A stretch of 64,000 bases of DNA from Toxorhynchites rutilus septentrionalis. Lineage: Eukaryota; Arthropoda; Insecta; Diptera; Culicidae. Made by a program: the position numbers and the translations under genes. Positions 44,331 through 55,385 of the stretch are shown piece after piece. The stretch lies in contig NC_073746.1 in the NCBI RefSeq assembly GCF_029784135.1, forward strand, positions 93,060,575 through 93,124,574. Reading direction: 5' to 3'. The notes under the pieces are model-generated. The model did not search any database and was not told the origin of the DNA. It saw only the letters and a program-made list of their open reading frames with translations. Within the stretch, counting starts at the first letter, position 1, and the number at the start of each line of letters is the position of its first letter.

Positions 44331-44569
44331 ACATATAGAATATATACATCCAATGTCCTGGAAAAAAAAGGTAATGAAGAGTTTCGAGCGACATAGCATG
44401 CGCTGCCATAACTATTTCGCAAATAGTGACGTCAGTCGTTGTGTTTATCTTTGATTGCCCACCGCATCCATGTAAAAATGCTATTTTCAGGAAGTAATTC
44501 ATCATTTAAAAACGTACATTTTTGTAGAGCTCCCGCTGAATATGAGGCTAATCACATCAAATCAAATCA
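44331..44569. other. No gene seen
   Basis: Short linker after LINE B. Contains 'AATCACATCAAATCAAATCA', a simple tract. Nothing else recognised. Confidence 0.35.
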
Positions 44570-45040
44570 CATCGAAGAAGACGGATGAAAGTGATATTTC
44601 CATGAGCCATTTTCACTCCCCCACGTTCATAGAAACAAACGAAGTTTCATTATTTTACCGTTATGAAGTTGATGTTTCGAAGGCTCTCAGTGTCGGTGTG
44701 TATGTTGTGAGATAATAATCGCCAATTAATCAAAATTTCACCGAAAATGTTACTGCTTTCGAGAACTAAGCATACGACTGCTCTCTGGACCTTTTTACCA
44801 CATGAATAATCGAAATAAGCCACGATATAATTTTCATCTGTTAAAAAACAACCAGTTGAATGATTTCATGAGAATTTTGGCTCAAATTATCATGCAACCG
44901 TGAGTACTTTCAATATTGTTTTGTTTCTTCCATATACATTCCATATTGAATGCAAATAATTACGACACGATATGTTGCTTGCCAATACAGATACACTTCG
45001 CCTACTGCTCCACCTTTATATGTACCTCATTGGTATACAT
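44570..45040 (+). repeat. Diverged partial copy of the HX element at 47680-50163
   Basis: Shared landmarks in the same order: TTTCACCGAAAA..TACTGCT, TTGATGATTTCATG-like text, CGTGAGTA.TTTCAA, TTCTTCCATA or TTCTTCGCCATA, and GTACCTCATTGGTAT or GTGTCCCACTGATAT. The paralogue at 48330-49910 carries a DD37E insertion that this copy lacks. Neither a 5' palindrome nor an adjacent 3' hairpin is visible here. Confidence 0.5.
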
Positions 45041-47440
45041 CGTATTGAGAGCATTGCGAAATTCGTAAATCCAAAAATAACACTTTCAGCACAGTCGTGT
45101 ACATGTTGGTTTTTTTAATAACCTCTAGTGTATAATTATAGATAGTGTAAATTTGGATAGAAAACATATGCTTTATCTGCAAATCCATTAAGCATAAATC
45201 GGATGATCGTTCGGGTTGACCATTATGAACCAACCATAAAAAAAATAATCTCTGGGACAATCGCTTTAGTTTTTTCTTCATTTTATCAAGTTAATTGCGA
45301 TATAAACCTCAACGTAAAATATTATTTGGGATGAATGTTAGATATGCAAAATGCGTTTGCTTGAAATGTTGAGACAAAATAGCTCAAATTACCCAAACCA
45401 AAAGTCGGCTGTGGTGAATCTAGAGATCCTTTGAATAAAAAATAAAATCATCAACACTGTATTCAAAAACTATATCAAAACACAAAGATTCTGAATCCAT
45501 CCTTATTTTTTCGTGCTGACAATTGAAGACCGGCAACGGAGTCATCGGCCATCGCCCGATAATGCAATTAGCGAACGCATTAAATTCAATTCCAACGCCT
45601 GTAACGATTTGCACGCTTCAACAGCTCCGCACGTCAACACGCATCGAAATAATGCGTCTCAGGAGACGCACACACAAAGCGAGGGATATCGGAGACATGA
45701 ATCTGCTCGCGAAACACAATCGGCTTTCTCGGCGGGGGCGTAATAAGTCACGGAATAGACGTTTAGCGACCGCATGTCAGAGTGCACTCATATTTTATGA
45801 AGTCTATCACAGCTCAAGCACCTGAAAAGTGGGTGGTTGAATTGTTGTTTTTTTTTGTTTGCGGCTTCCGTTTTTGTGGGTGGTAAGTTCTATTTTTTTC
45901 TCGAATGATTAATTATATTAACCTTTTTCCACCAGTTCATTGAATATCTCTAATCTTCTGATCATCATCGTGTTGTGGTGATCAGAAGATTATAAAAACA
46001 TTAACGAAATATGGGTAGCACAAAACTCCAAAACGGTTATAAATCTGCCTGGTGCGGGCAGCTGAATATAAACTTTGATGTATTGATCATAAATTGGCGT
46101 ATCTGTTTTCCTCACAATCTCAGGAAAAAAAGTTCAATTGATTAGGTCTCAAAAAAAGCAACAGGTGTCTAGACTGGTTAAAAGTCAAAACAATTAAAAA
46201 TCTCTTCTACCAGGATACGTGATTGTGTTTATGTATGAAAATCGACTAAACAAAATCGCATCATTAGGAATCGATAAAACTAATCGATTCCAGATGCTAT
46301 TAAGCGGAATCATATTAGCATTGGGGGAATGCTCATGCTATTAATCATAACAACAAAAATATTCCAATAAAATATTAATAAGGCTGTTCGAAGTCCTGTT
46401 GTTGTTTCATCACAGCGAAAAGAAATCAATTTCACGACGCTTGTGTTTCGGGGGGACGAGGCCTTGAACGATTGCTTTCGCCTGAGTGGAAAGAAAACCG
46501 GTCAACGTATTGCTGTTCAAAAGTCGCCTTAATTAAATTTAGCGGAACCCCATTCAATCAACGCATGCACAATGATCCAGCACGCATCGTTCGTGCAGCC
46601 TCCTGTGTAGCTGTGATCACACTGACGGCCCAGTGGTCAACGTCCAGCCCCGCTTGTGATGGCCCATAAATCACGAGATATTATTTCCTGTTCGAAATTG
46701 ATAAAACATAAAAATCCAGCACCAGCCGTATATATCATCGCCGTCATTCCAGTTTATCACTCATTAAACGGTGATCAAGCCATGAAACAGGGACCGTTTG
46801 TTCCCTCGCGTCGCCTGACGCCCGGAATAGAGAAACATGCGTCAATACGCGCAAAATGTCCGGAGCCCCTTCCCGCCTTCCATTCTGTAAATGACTTATC
46901 CCGGCGAGAAACGGTTGAGTTACGTTATCTGATTTGCATTCTCACCGGACCTAGTTATGGGTTGCTCTTCCAAGCAAGATATTTGCGTGGAATTGAAATT
47001 GTTATGTTCTTTCTTGCTCTTAATTTATAAAAAGTCTTTTTCAAAGTGTTGCTACACCTGTGTAGACTTCGGTCATATAAAGTCATATTTTGTCTTCTCA
47101 CGAAGCACGATGGTTAGTCATGAACGATAACAAACAAACATATTATTTGGGTTTGGCCTTGACGATCGGCTGTTTTTCCGTTTTGATCATGTAATTATTG
47201 GAGTTGTCAGTCCAATTGGAATTCACCTTGACGCATTGGTGTGGTCTGGAGCGTGAATACGAATTGAGAAACTATTTATTCACCCTCCATATATATTTTT
47301 CCACTTTTTCGTCCATACCAGCTTTCTGCATATCTCATTCCACTTTGGCACCTTTTATCGTGATATGCACCATCCAACTACTAATCACCATGCTTCTGTC
47401 ATCATCACTCGATTGTACTCGATTGATGGATCGAACAAAT
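45041..47440. other. Low-repeat stretch, no gene identified
   Basis: Contains GC-richer text at 45520-45840 and 46430-46990 with open frames on the plus strand (45523-45825, 46656-47030), none with a recognisable domain. A strong hairpin lies at 45951-45992. Likely intergenic or intronic host DNA. Confidence 0.35.
45951..45992. other. Perfect 14-bp stem hairpin
   Basis: TAATCTTCTGATCA and TGATCAGAAGATTA flank a 14-base loop. No T-run suggests a Pol III terminator, and it does not resemble HX or histone stem-loops. Function unknown. Confidence 0.5.
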
Positions 47441-47463
47441 GATTCCTATCAATCAAACTAAAC

Positions 47464-47612
47464 GGCTCTTTTTCGGACTACAAAATTATAAGATAATTCA
47501 ATACTGTTATGTTTCAAATACATCCACAATCAATACGATGCGAATAGCCTAAAGAAATCCTACGTCAACTATGCGGCCGTGTCTCCGACACAATTCTCCT
47601 GTAACTTTGTAT
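47464..47612 (+). mobile_element. HX element 3' end with stem-loop-like sequence (5' part not identified)
   Basis: TCCTACGTCAACTATGCGG at 47559, then the hairpin arms CGTGTC and GACACA (47578-47592) and TTCTCCTG, matching the 3' ends at 20598 and 44154. About 110 bp upstream is AAACGGCTCTTTTTCGGACT (47461-47480), similar to a histone 3' stem-loop with a decayed right arm. The body upstream is not clearly HX. Confidence 0.6.
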
Positions 47613-48433
47613 AATTAGCATTATCAAAGCACTCTTGAACAACAAGAGTATTACGGTCAACTTCCCAAAAGGGTAACTTTTTTGACGTAGGACTACGTCT
47701 TTGATTTCTATATAGGGGTGTCACTCTACGAAAAATGTAACGTTTATTATGAGTTTTCAAATGCATGCTACGCAGAATCGTTCTTACGGTATATGATAAA
47801 TACCGTTAGACGGCAAATTTACCCAGAATTTTATTATTTTTTTTCGCCTGAGACATCAACAGTGGAAATAATTAAACAAGTGAGCAATTTAACAAATAAA
47901 AGAAGCATTTTTTGCGAGCGGATGCGAAGGTAAATCATGTATTACGCATTCTTTCTTCCAACTTCGTACCCATGAATGTTGTATGTAACACAAAATTGCT
48001 ATCGTTCTATCTGACAAGTTAGCAAGATGTTAAAGTAATCAGATGCAAGATTTCATGCATCACTGAAACTTCATGCAAGATTTCAGCAAAGCAACGAGGA
48101 AAGTCTCGCCCATACAGTGATCGTTCATTATTTAGGAGGAGGCTGCGATTATCATGCGAAGACTTACTGAGATCGGCATTACATAGCATCACAAAAATGA
48201 AACGAAATGAAATATTACTATTCTTCATGACACATATTCATAATTCTCAATGACTCAATTCCTTCTATGATAGATTGAGCAGTACAACCAATACGACTTG
48301 ATTGTGATAGTCTGCAAACGATCATTATTTCACCGAAAAAGCTACTGCTCCCGATACCGACAATGGAAAGAAATCACAATACCATAGTTAACCATTAAAA
48401 ATAAAGCAACTTCATGATTTCATGTGTATTTTA

Positions 48434-49732
48434 AAGGGTGTCCACGATGAAATTGCCACACTATGAAATTGCTCTAACTTTGTAACCGTTGGGTAGAATT
48501 TAATGAAAATTTGGGTGGATTTAGTTCATAGTGCATTGTTTACATACTGCAAGTTTTAAAGTCCTGTGATCAAAACTCGCGGAAATGGAGTCGAAAGAAC
48601 AGCTCGTGCGTGATAAAATCTTGCGCATTCATCACGAGAACAAGGATCTCTCGCATCGTTCCATCGCTAAAACGTTGGGAATCGCGAATTCCACGGTGTC
48701 GCGAGTGATTAAGCGGTTCGAGAAACGATTGAAGCCCAGAAGTGAAGGAAAAAGTATTCCGTACAACACCAAAAATCACAACCGCGTAGTTGGGGCCTTC
48801 AACCGAAACCCGAACGCCTCCGTTCGGGATGTGGCTAAGAAGCTGCACCTAAGCCGAAGTTTTGTCCAGAAGGCCAAAACTAAGGCTGGGCTTCGAACGT
48901 TCAAGGTACAAAAGGCCCCTAATCGCGACGAGAAGCAGAACAAGTCCGCCAAAACCCGTGCCAGGAAGTTGTACCTCAACATGCTGACGAAAGTTGAATG
49001 CTGCATCATGGACGACGAAACATATGTGAAGGCCGACTTTAAACAGATCCCCGGCAACCTGTTTTTCACGGCTAAGGATGAGTTCAGCGTTCCGGAGCAT
49101 GTCCGCACTCAGAAGATGTCCAAATTTGCGAAGAAATTCCTGGTTTGGCAAGCCATCTGCACGTGCGGGAAGCGGAGTGCACCTTTCGTGACCCAGGACA
49201 CGATGAACGGACAGGTGTACATGAAAGAGTGGCTCCAGAAGCGGTTGCTTCCTCTCCTGAAGGCCCACAACGTCCCAACAATCTTCTGGCCGGATTTGGC
49301 CTCATGCCACTACTCCAAGGACGTGCTGAAGTGGTATAAGGACAATAAGGTCAATTTCGTGCCGAAAATGTTCAACCCTCCCAACACTCCGGAGCTCCGC
49401 CCCATCGAGAAGTACTGGGCGATTATGAAGCAGCACCTTCTTAAACGACCTAAGGTAGTGAAGACAGTCGAGGAACTGAAGAAAGTATGGGTTTACATGC
49501 AAAAAACGGTTGATTCACAGGTTGTGCAGAATTTTGTGGCCGGGGTTAAGGCCAAGGTGAGGGCATTTGCGTATGGACTGTAAATAAAATACGAGTAAAA
49601 TGGTAAAATGAAGTGTAATAGTTATTTTTCAATCTCTTTTTTTTTTTTTTTTGAAAATTTGATGGCAATCGGATGAAAACTAGAATTTTGCGAATCAATT
49701 TTGTGTGTGGCAATTTCATCGTGGACACTCTT
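48434..49732 (+). mobile_element. ITmD37E-type transposon, copy 3 (different subfamily)
   Basis: 1299 bp flanked by TA (48432-48433, 49733-49734). Termini AAGGGTGTCCACGATGAAAT on the left and AAGAGTGTCCACGATGAAAT read from the right continue through GCCACAC. Termini and transposase differ from copies 1 and 2 but share the family's GTGTC start. Internal text has no truncation. Confidence 0.95.
48585..49583 (+). CDS. DD37E transposase, intact
   Basis: 332 codons from MESKEQLVRDKILRI. Two helix-turn-helix regions (SHRSIAKTLGIANSTVSRVI at about 23-42; ASVRDVAKKLHLSRSFV at about 77-93), a basic linker (KAPNRDEKQNKSAKTRARKL), then the DDE core: MDDETYVK, WPDLASCHYS and ELRPIEKYW with 37 residues between the second D and E. 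All catalytic residues are present, and length and both termini are intact, so this is the best candidate for a recently or still active gene in the window. It moves DNA by cut-and-paste into TA. Its nearest relatives here are the transposases at 22679 and 37932, which align throughout. Confidence 0.95.
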   Translation: MESKEQLVRDKILRIHHENKDLSHRSIAKTLGIANSTVSRVIKRFEKRLKPRSEGKSIPYNTKNHNRVVGAFNRNPNASVRDVAKKLHLSRSFVQKAKTKAGLRTFKVQKAPNRDEKQNKSAKTRARKLYLNMLTKVECCIMDDETYVKADFKQIPGNLFFTAKDEFSVPEHVRTQKMSKFAKKFLVWQAICTCGKRSAPFVTQDTMNGQVYMKEWLQKRLLPLLKAHNVPTIFWPDLASCHYSKDVLKWYKDNKVNFVPKMFNPPNTPELRPIEKYWAIMKQHLLKRPKVVKTVEELKKVWVYMQKTVDSQVVQNFVAGVKAKVRAFAYGL

Positions 49733-50229
49733 TACTTCAAAATATCCTGGAATCGTGAGTATTTTCAACTTGTTTTTTCGTTTCTTCGCCATAAATTTCA
49801 TAGTCAATGTAATCAATGACTATATATATTTTTTTGTTTTCCGATACACATATACGTCACATCTACTATTCCACCCTGTTATGTGTCCCACTGATATTCA
49901 TTAATCATTTTCAGTTACACAGTTGAACTTCCTGCCAGAAGCTTATTGTTTTTATTTGTTTTGTTCATATCAAACCGTTTGAAGGTTATGAGTACATACA
50001 ACAAACGGCTCTTTTCAAGGTTACTATTCACAGTTTCAAAAGAGTTAAACTAACAGATTTCTGAACAATGAAAAGAATTACATATAAAATAACCAAGTGT
50101 TCTGAACCTTCACAGTCCTACGCCAAACTTCCGTCCGTGCCCCTAGGCTCAGACCCTTCTACTTTTTTATTTCAAATGACTTACGGCAAAACGGAAATAT
50201 TATTCCACATTTTTGATGATTTTTCGAGT

Positions 50230-51675
50230 ACATATAGTCAAACAGCCATGCCATGTCAAGCCGATACAGTGGTACACAGATTTTCGTCAAAAGTGGTGAT
50301 AATTTTGTTATTTATTTTTTTTTTATTTTTTATTAGGATGCTTATTTTAGGGCGGTCCGAAAAAACATTTTTCTCCACTTTTTCCCAAAAATGACTTTTT
50401 CTTAAATTCATAACATTTGAACCACTGAACCGATTTAAATGATCGACATATCGAATTGAAGACAATAAGCTAGCCTTTATTTAAAAATTATTTAACTTGC
50501 CAAAAAAATGAATTTAGTTTAATTATTGATAATTATTGATTGTAGTCGTTTTTTTTTTGTTTTCATGGCTTTGGACTAGAGTGCGCTATATTTTTTTATA
50601 TTTTTCTTGAAAGCTGAGGATTTTTCACATAACATATCTCGATATCAGTGATGCTTTTTTCGTTTGTGAGATATGATTTTTCAAATTTAACCGATGGCTC
50701 GAAGAATCCATGTTTACCCCTTTTTTTCAACAACAAAAATTCATAACTTTTTTTTAAAGCAACAGAATCGTCTTCCGTAGCTTACTTTTTAATGTAGAAC
50801 CAGTTTGAGACAACAGAGTCCGAAACAAAAAAAAGTTCTATAACTCTGTCATTGTTGAAATCCGATCATATGCGTAAAGGATTTTTTTCATCATATATGG
50901 TCGTCTATCATCTCCTTAGAGAATCTGGATAAATATTTTTTTTTTCATGTTTTTTTCAATCAAAAATCCAATTTTTCTTTTACATTCAAAACATGAAAAA
51001 TACATGCAAAAAAAATAATAAAATTTTTTTTTTTGATTTGATTATATACCGTGAGAAGAAATCAGAAACTGTATATAATCAAGTCCACGCTGTATTACTA
51101 TGTGACTAGAATAGACCTATACGACTAGAATCCAATCTTCCCGCAAGTGTGATATTTTTTTTAAAAGAAGGTTAGGTTCATTGGTTTCAATTTAATATAT
51201 CGGTCATCTAAATCAGTTGAGCGGTTCAAATGTTATAATTTTTTAGCAAAAGTCATTTTGGGATAAAAGGGGATAAATGATTTTTTCGGACCACCGGTTA
51301 GCTTCAAAAAATCATATCTCGAAAACAAACAAAAAATAGCATCTCGGATATCGAGATATGTTATGTAAAAATCTGAGGATTTTTCAAGAAAAAATATAAA
51401 AAATATATAGCATCCTCTAGTTCAAAGCCAACAATTAAAAACGATTACAACCAATAATTACGAAAATAAAATCCATTTTCATTGCAAATCACATATTTTT
51501 TAACAAAGGGTAGCTCATTGGCTTCAATTTAATATGTCGATAATCTAATACGAATAGAAAAATACGAGTCTAAGGTTTTGCGATAAAAAACAAAATTACC
51601 ACTTTTGACGAAAATCTGAGAACCACAATACCGGTTTGGTATGGAATGGCTGCAAACTATGATTTTAAACATTAA
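50230..51675. repeat. AT-rich foldback with ~490-bp inverted arms
   Basis: The left arm (about 50230-50720) matches the reverse complement of about 51180-51675: CAGATTTTCGTCAAAAGTGG, CATAACATATCTCGATAT, TATATTTTTCTTGAAA and GAGATATGATTTTT. Arms differ by several indels, so it is old. The centre (50720-51180) is AT-rich with long A and T runs. No coding capacity. A single related arm is at 33986-34215. Confidence 0.7.
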
Positions 51676-51702
51676 ACATCTTATTTTGATAATTTATTGT
51701 TT

Positions 51703-52425
51703 ACTAGCTGACCCGGCAAACTTCGTCCCGCCCAAAATTTGTTTTTCGTTATCACATTCACGTTTTCTTAGTGAGCGCAAGTTCATGAGTCCAGTCGCAG
51801 AACTGTTCATTGATTGATCTTCTAATCGACCCCGTTGAATTTACCTTTTAATATAAAATTCCTAGTACTTCTACCAAAACTCATCATTATAATAACATAT
51901 TATTTTAAGACACAATTATCGTTCAAGATTTTTCAACCACTTGCAAATAACATGTTTCTCCGTTACATGGAATAGATGTTTGATACAGAAAATATGATAG
52001 AATAAAGACAGACCCCTCCCCTCTTCTCCCCTTAGAGAAGGGAAGGAGTGTCGAACCACCATAGAAACATTCATTACATCCTAAAACCTCTCAGAGAGAC
52101 GGGAGGAATGTCTATTCACCATAGAAACGTTTTGTGTGCCCTCTAACCACCGTGAAAACAACTTCCATATACTTAATTTGGTTTCGTTTGCTTGATTAAT
52201 TCTCGAGTAATGCAGAAATTTGTGTTTCATTTGTATGGCAGCCCCTCCTTAGAGAGGGGGGATGGGTTTCAAACTATCATGAAAACCTTCTCCGGCCCCA
52301 AAAACCCCTACATACCAATTTTCATGTAGATTGGTTCAGTAGTTTCCGAGTCCATAAGAATCAGACAGACAGACAGAAATCCATTTTTCAAGTTATTTCA
52401 AATCTATATATATAAGATTTGAAAT
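51703..52425 (+). repeat. Tandem-core interspersed repeat, copy 2
   Basis: Begins ACTAGCTGACCCGGCAAACT and ends AATCAGACAGACAGACAGAA followed by an AT tract. In between are about two and a half degenerate units of ~150 bp with CCACCATAGAAAC, TTCTCGAGTAATGCAGAAAT and CCCTCCTTAGAGAGGGG. Same family as 13206-14350 and 57598-59475; its class is not known to me. Confidence 0.75.
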
Positions 52426-52916
52426 AACTTGAATCATCTTAAAAATTAATCTGGATTCCAAAGCGATTTTTTTATATTCTTTATACTAATTATAAACGTT
52501 ATAAACACATTACATAATGATGATATTGTGCATTACTCTATTTCCATATCGTCAAATTCAAATTGTTGTTCAATTTTCTCGACTGCTTCCAGTTCCTCCA
52601 TTGCATTGCAATAATTTGTGTTCGCTATTGATCAGTTCCAGAAGTTTTCAAATAAATGAAAAAGGGTGGGATCAGTGTTGCCATATTTTAATCTGTACTA
52701 GTGTGGTTAAAAATCTTTCTCATCTGTATTTTTTTCCAAAAATCTTTATCATCAAAAATATTCGTCGTAGAGAAAAAACTAGTTTATTAGCATGAAAACA
52801 TATTCATTTATTTACCTCAAATAATACATTTACATTTGCAAGTCATTCGTGTGTTTGATGATGCTTATACATAGTTTTCATGAATCTAGAAATGAATCTT
52901 GCATAATATCATTTAT
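52426..52916. other. No gene seen
   Basis: AT-rich linker. A plus-strand open frame at 52517-52795 has no domain. Confidence 0.35.
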
Positions 52917-53331
52917 TTAAATTTTCGAGCTGCCGCCACGATGATTAATCAAATCTTTTGATCTTAAAATAGCGTTCATCGTATCGTTGCTGTGTTGATT
53001 TCGAATTATATTCAGAAAAAAATCGCTCGACAGTTGTGAGGAGTGAGGAGTGAGGCATAGTGAGAACGTTACAAACAAGACAACGAAGCGCCGAAAATGC
53101 CAACCGTCAAATCTTTTTAGGCATCCAATTTTTGTCCACCAATCCTGCAAATGCTCGTTCTCTGAAACTGTGATTTTCTTAAGGAGTAGTTTTACCTTTA
53201 GGGTACGGAATTAATTACCCATATCTTGTATATTCCCATCGTAGAACCCTGGAAACGCCTCTAACTCAACGTTAATGCTTGTCAAAATGGAAAAGTTTCG
53301 AGGATTTGACATCGCCGCAGCCTTGAGCCTA

Positions 53332-54957
53332 TTTTGACGTGGGACTACGTCTAACCGGAGTATATGGGGGGTAAAATGAAAGCCTAAACAAGGAACATGC
53401 AAGAAAAAATGAAAGATTCCGAATGCTTAGAACTTGAGCATTTCTTACTAGAACGGAAAGATGTTTGCATCAATTGATAGGGAATATTTCTACGCTTCTA
53501 TCGCAATTAATAAAATGTTATTTCTCATTAGATAAACAATTGAATAACTGTAAAATGTTAAGTGTTATCTAAACGTCCTAACTGCCTCGTTTTGATTGGC
53601 CCGATTAACGGTTTCCCCAATACAGCCATCAAAACCAAGCAGCCTTGGGAAAATCGGCATGGCAAATACATGGAGGTACGGGGACTTTTGTTCTCACCGA
53701 AATGTGTTCCCTAACACAGATTTCAAAACCAAACAGCGTTGGAGAAATCTGCATTGCAAATACACGAAAGTTGGGGGGTATTTTTGTTCCGACTGGAATG
53801 TGTTTCCCAAACACAGACTTTAAATCCATGGAGCGTGGGGAAATTGGCGTTGCAAATTCATGCAAGTCGGGGGCATTTTTGTTCCGACAGAAATGTGTTT
53901 CCCTAACACAGACTTGGTGTCCAAGAAGGAGTCTTGGGAAATTGACATTGCTAATTAATGCAGGTCGGGGGTATTTTTGTTCCGATTGAAATGTGCTTAC
54001 TTAACACAGACTTCAAATCCATGGAGTGTGGGGAAATTGCCATTGCAATTGCCAGTCGGGGACATTTTTATACCGGTTGAAATGTGTTTCCACAACACAG
54101 ACTTCAGAACCAAGGTGTTTGAAGAAATTGGCATTGCAAACCCACGCAGGTCGGGGGTATTTTTGTTCCGACTGAAATGTGTACCTAATGTACCTAACAC
54201 AGACTCCAAAACCAAGATTTCATCATATCAAACGTAAAAGGACTGTCATTAAATTTACTTGTAACGAAGAACACAATCTTGGTAAGCATGGGTAAGTTTA
54301 TAACAAGTGCGAATCTCATGAAGAGGAAAGTTCCCCACTTCCATCGTGCCTATCTTATCGGACAGAAATGATTGCTGCTGACAGGTGAGGCAGAGAGTTT
54401 TCGTTGTCTGTGAACAGGTCGGAGTATGTTAAGGCATATGCTAACCATATTTTGTTTATTTTTAGGTATCAATTCTCGATACATAAATTATGGCACCCTA
54501 CAGAGCACAAATAAATAGCTTTACTCTCGTTTTTTCTCCCATCGATGATTGCTTTCAGATTGTACCGAAGTCCCAGACTGCTGCACGAATTGTAATGTAT
54601 ATTGCCCCAGGCTCGGGTTGAAAGAAAAGCTCTTCTGTTGATGAGTGCTATGTGATGCATATGCGGCATATTTCTGCCAAAGGAGAAGCAGCACAGACTT
54701 CAAAACCAAGATGTCATCATACTAAACTTACTGTCATTAAATTTACTTATAACGAAGAACATAAACTATCACAATGCATTAATTGACCTTACATGGCATT
54801 ATACAACCTTTTTACTCACAAAGCAAATATATTGGATTCAATCCAATTTAGAAATTATTTTATTCTATCAAAAAATTAATCAATACAAACAAATGATTGC
54901 TAAGTTAAGGTAGTCCCACGTCAACCTTGCGGTTATATCGTAGATATAACCCACCCA
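53332..54957 (+). mobile_element. HX element, satellite type, nested in hAT pseudogene
   Basis: TTTT then GACGTGGGACTACGTC (53336-53351), a 5' block almost the same as in the H2A type (CTAACCGGAGTATATGGGGG; TTTGCATCAATTGATAGG), then TTGATTGGCCCGATTAACGG and six to seven minisatellite units. A partial duplication of the post-satellite segment follows (CTGTCATTAAATTTACTT at about 54243 and 54733). The 3' end is TAGTCCCACGTCAACC at 54911, the perfect hairpin GGTTATATC/GATATAACC at 54931-54951, CCCACCCA and a T-run. Both copies of the motif carry the same G (GTGGGAC). Confidence 0.85.
53621..54215 (+). repeat. ~95-bp minisatellite, 6-7 units
   Basis: TAACACAGACTTCAAAACC-like text recurs at 53621, 53712, 53810, 53904, 54002, 54093 and 54195 (spacings 91-102). 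Each unit contains GGGGAAAT.GGCATTGCAAAT, GTCGGGGG.ATTTTTGTTCCG and GAAATGTGTT. Units differ by 10-25%, so this is not a CRISPR-like array and has no unique spacers. Confidence 0.85.
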
Positions 54958-55385
54958 TTTTTTCTCATTTGCTTTATTACCTCCACGAAAAAACTGCGAC
55001 AAATATACTTTGAAAGGATCTGCCTTTCGCTGTCGATTGTTCAGATAATTTTATCTGCTGCTATTCCAACCTGAAATTTCTTGCCGCTTTTCAAATGATC
55101 TTCAAATTTAATAGCATTGGACACTGAAACAACGTAAGATTCCTCGCAGATATGAGTGAGAATTATGAAATAAAAATCTTTCAGCTCTCCATGTAGCATA
55201 GTGAATTCTGGATTTTCCGACTGGAACAAACGATTCAATCTACGTCGCACCGTCCGACGCGAATCCTTTCAGACGATCCTTGTAAGGAATTCCGTCCTTA
55301 TGAAACTGATCAATCATTGCATTGTAAATGCTTTCATGATTAGCAGCACCTAGCGATACTGCGACGTAAAAGTCATCATGTACCT

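Larger units (their letters stand above)
47680..50163 (+). mobile_element. HX element carrying a nested DD37E transposon
   Basis: Palindrome GACGTAGGACTACGTC at 47684-47699 after a T-run, followed by TTTGATTTCTATATAGGGG (cf. 7761). The degenerate 3' end is at about 50115-50162 (TCCTACGCCAAACTTCCGTC, a weak hairpin, then a T-run). ACGGCTCTTTTCA at 50005-50017 resembles a histone stem-loop. The DD37E transposon at 48434-49732 interrupts the middle; without it the element is about 1.18 kb. Confidence 0.6.
52917..55385 (-). pseudogene. hAT-type transposase pseudogene split by an HX element
   Basis: N-terminal side of the surviving piece (minus strand, 55385-55025): VSLGAANHESIYNAMIDQF, IPYKDRLKGFASDGA, then after a deletion and frameshift LFQSENPEFTMLHGELKDFY. 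This resembles the catalytic domain of hAT/ZBED-like transposases (FASDGA motif, FQSE.P). The C-terminal side (53331-52917): LQDWWTKIGCLKRFDGWHF, then in alternating frames MPHSS and VERFFSEYN and TMNAILRSKDLI, the hAT dimerisation domain. The HX element (53332-54957) lies between them. Multiple frameshifts; dead. A domesticated ZBED-like gene is less likely given this decay. Confidence 0.65.

Noticed and set aside
53621..54215. CRISPR-like array
   Set aside because: Units diverge along their whole ~95 bp, have no constant short repeat with unique spacers, and the DNA is eukaryotic.
52917..55385. Domesticated ZBED-like host gene
   Set aside because: Several frameshifts, an internal deletion and an HX insertion indicate a dead hAT transposase.
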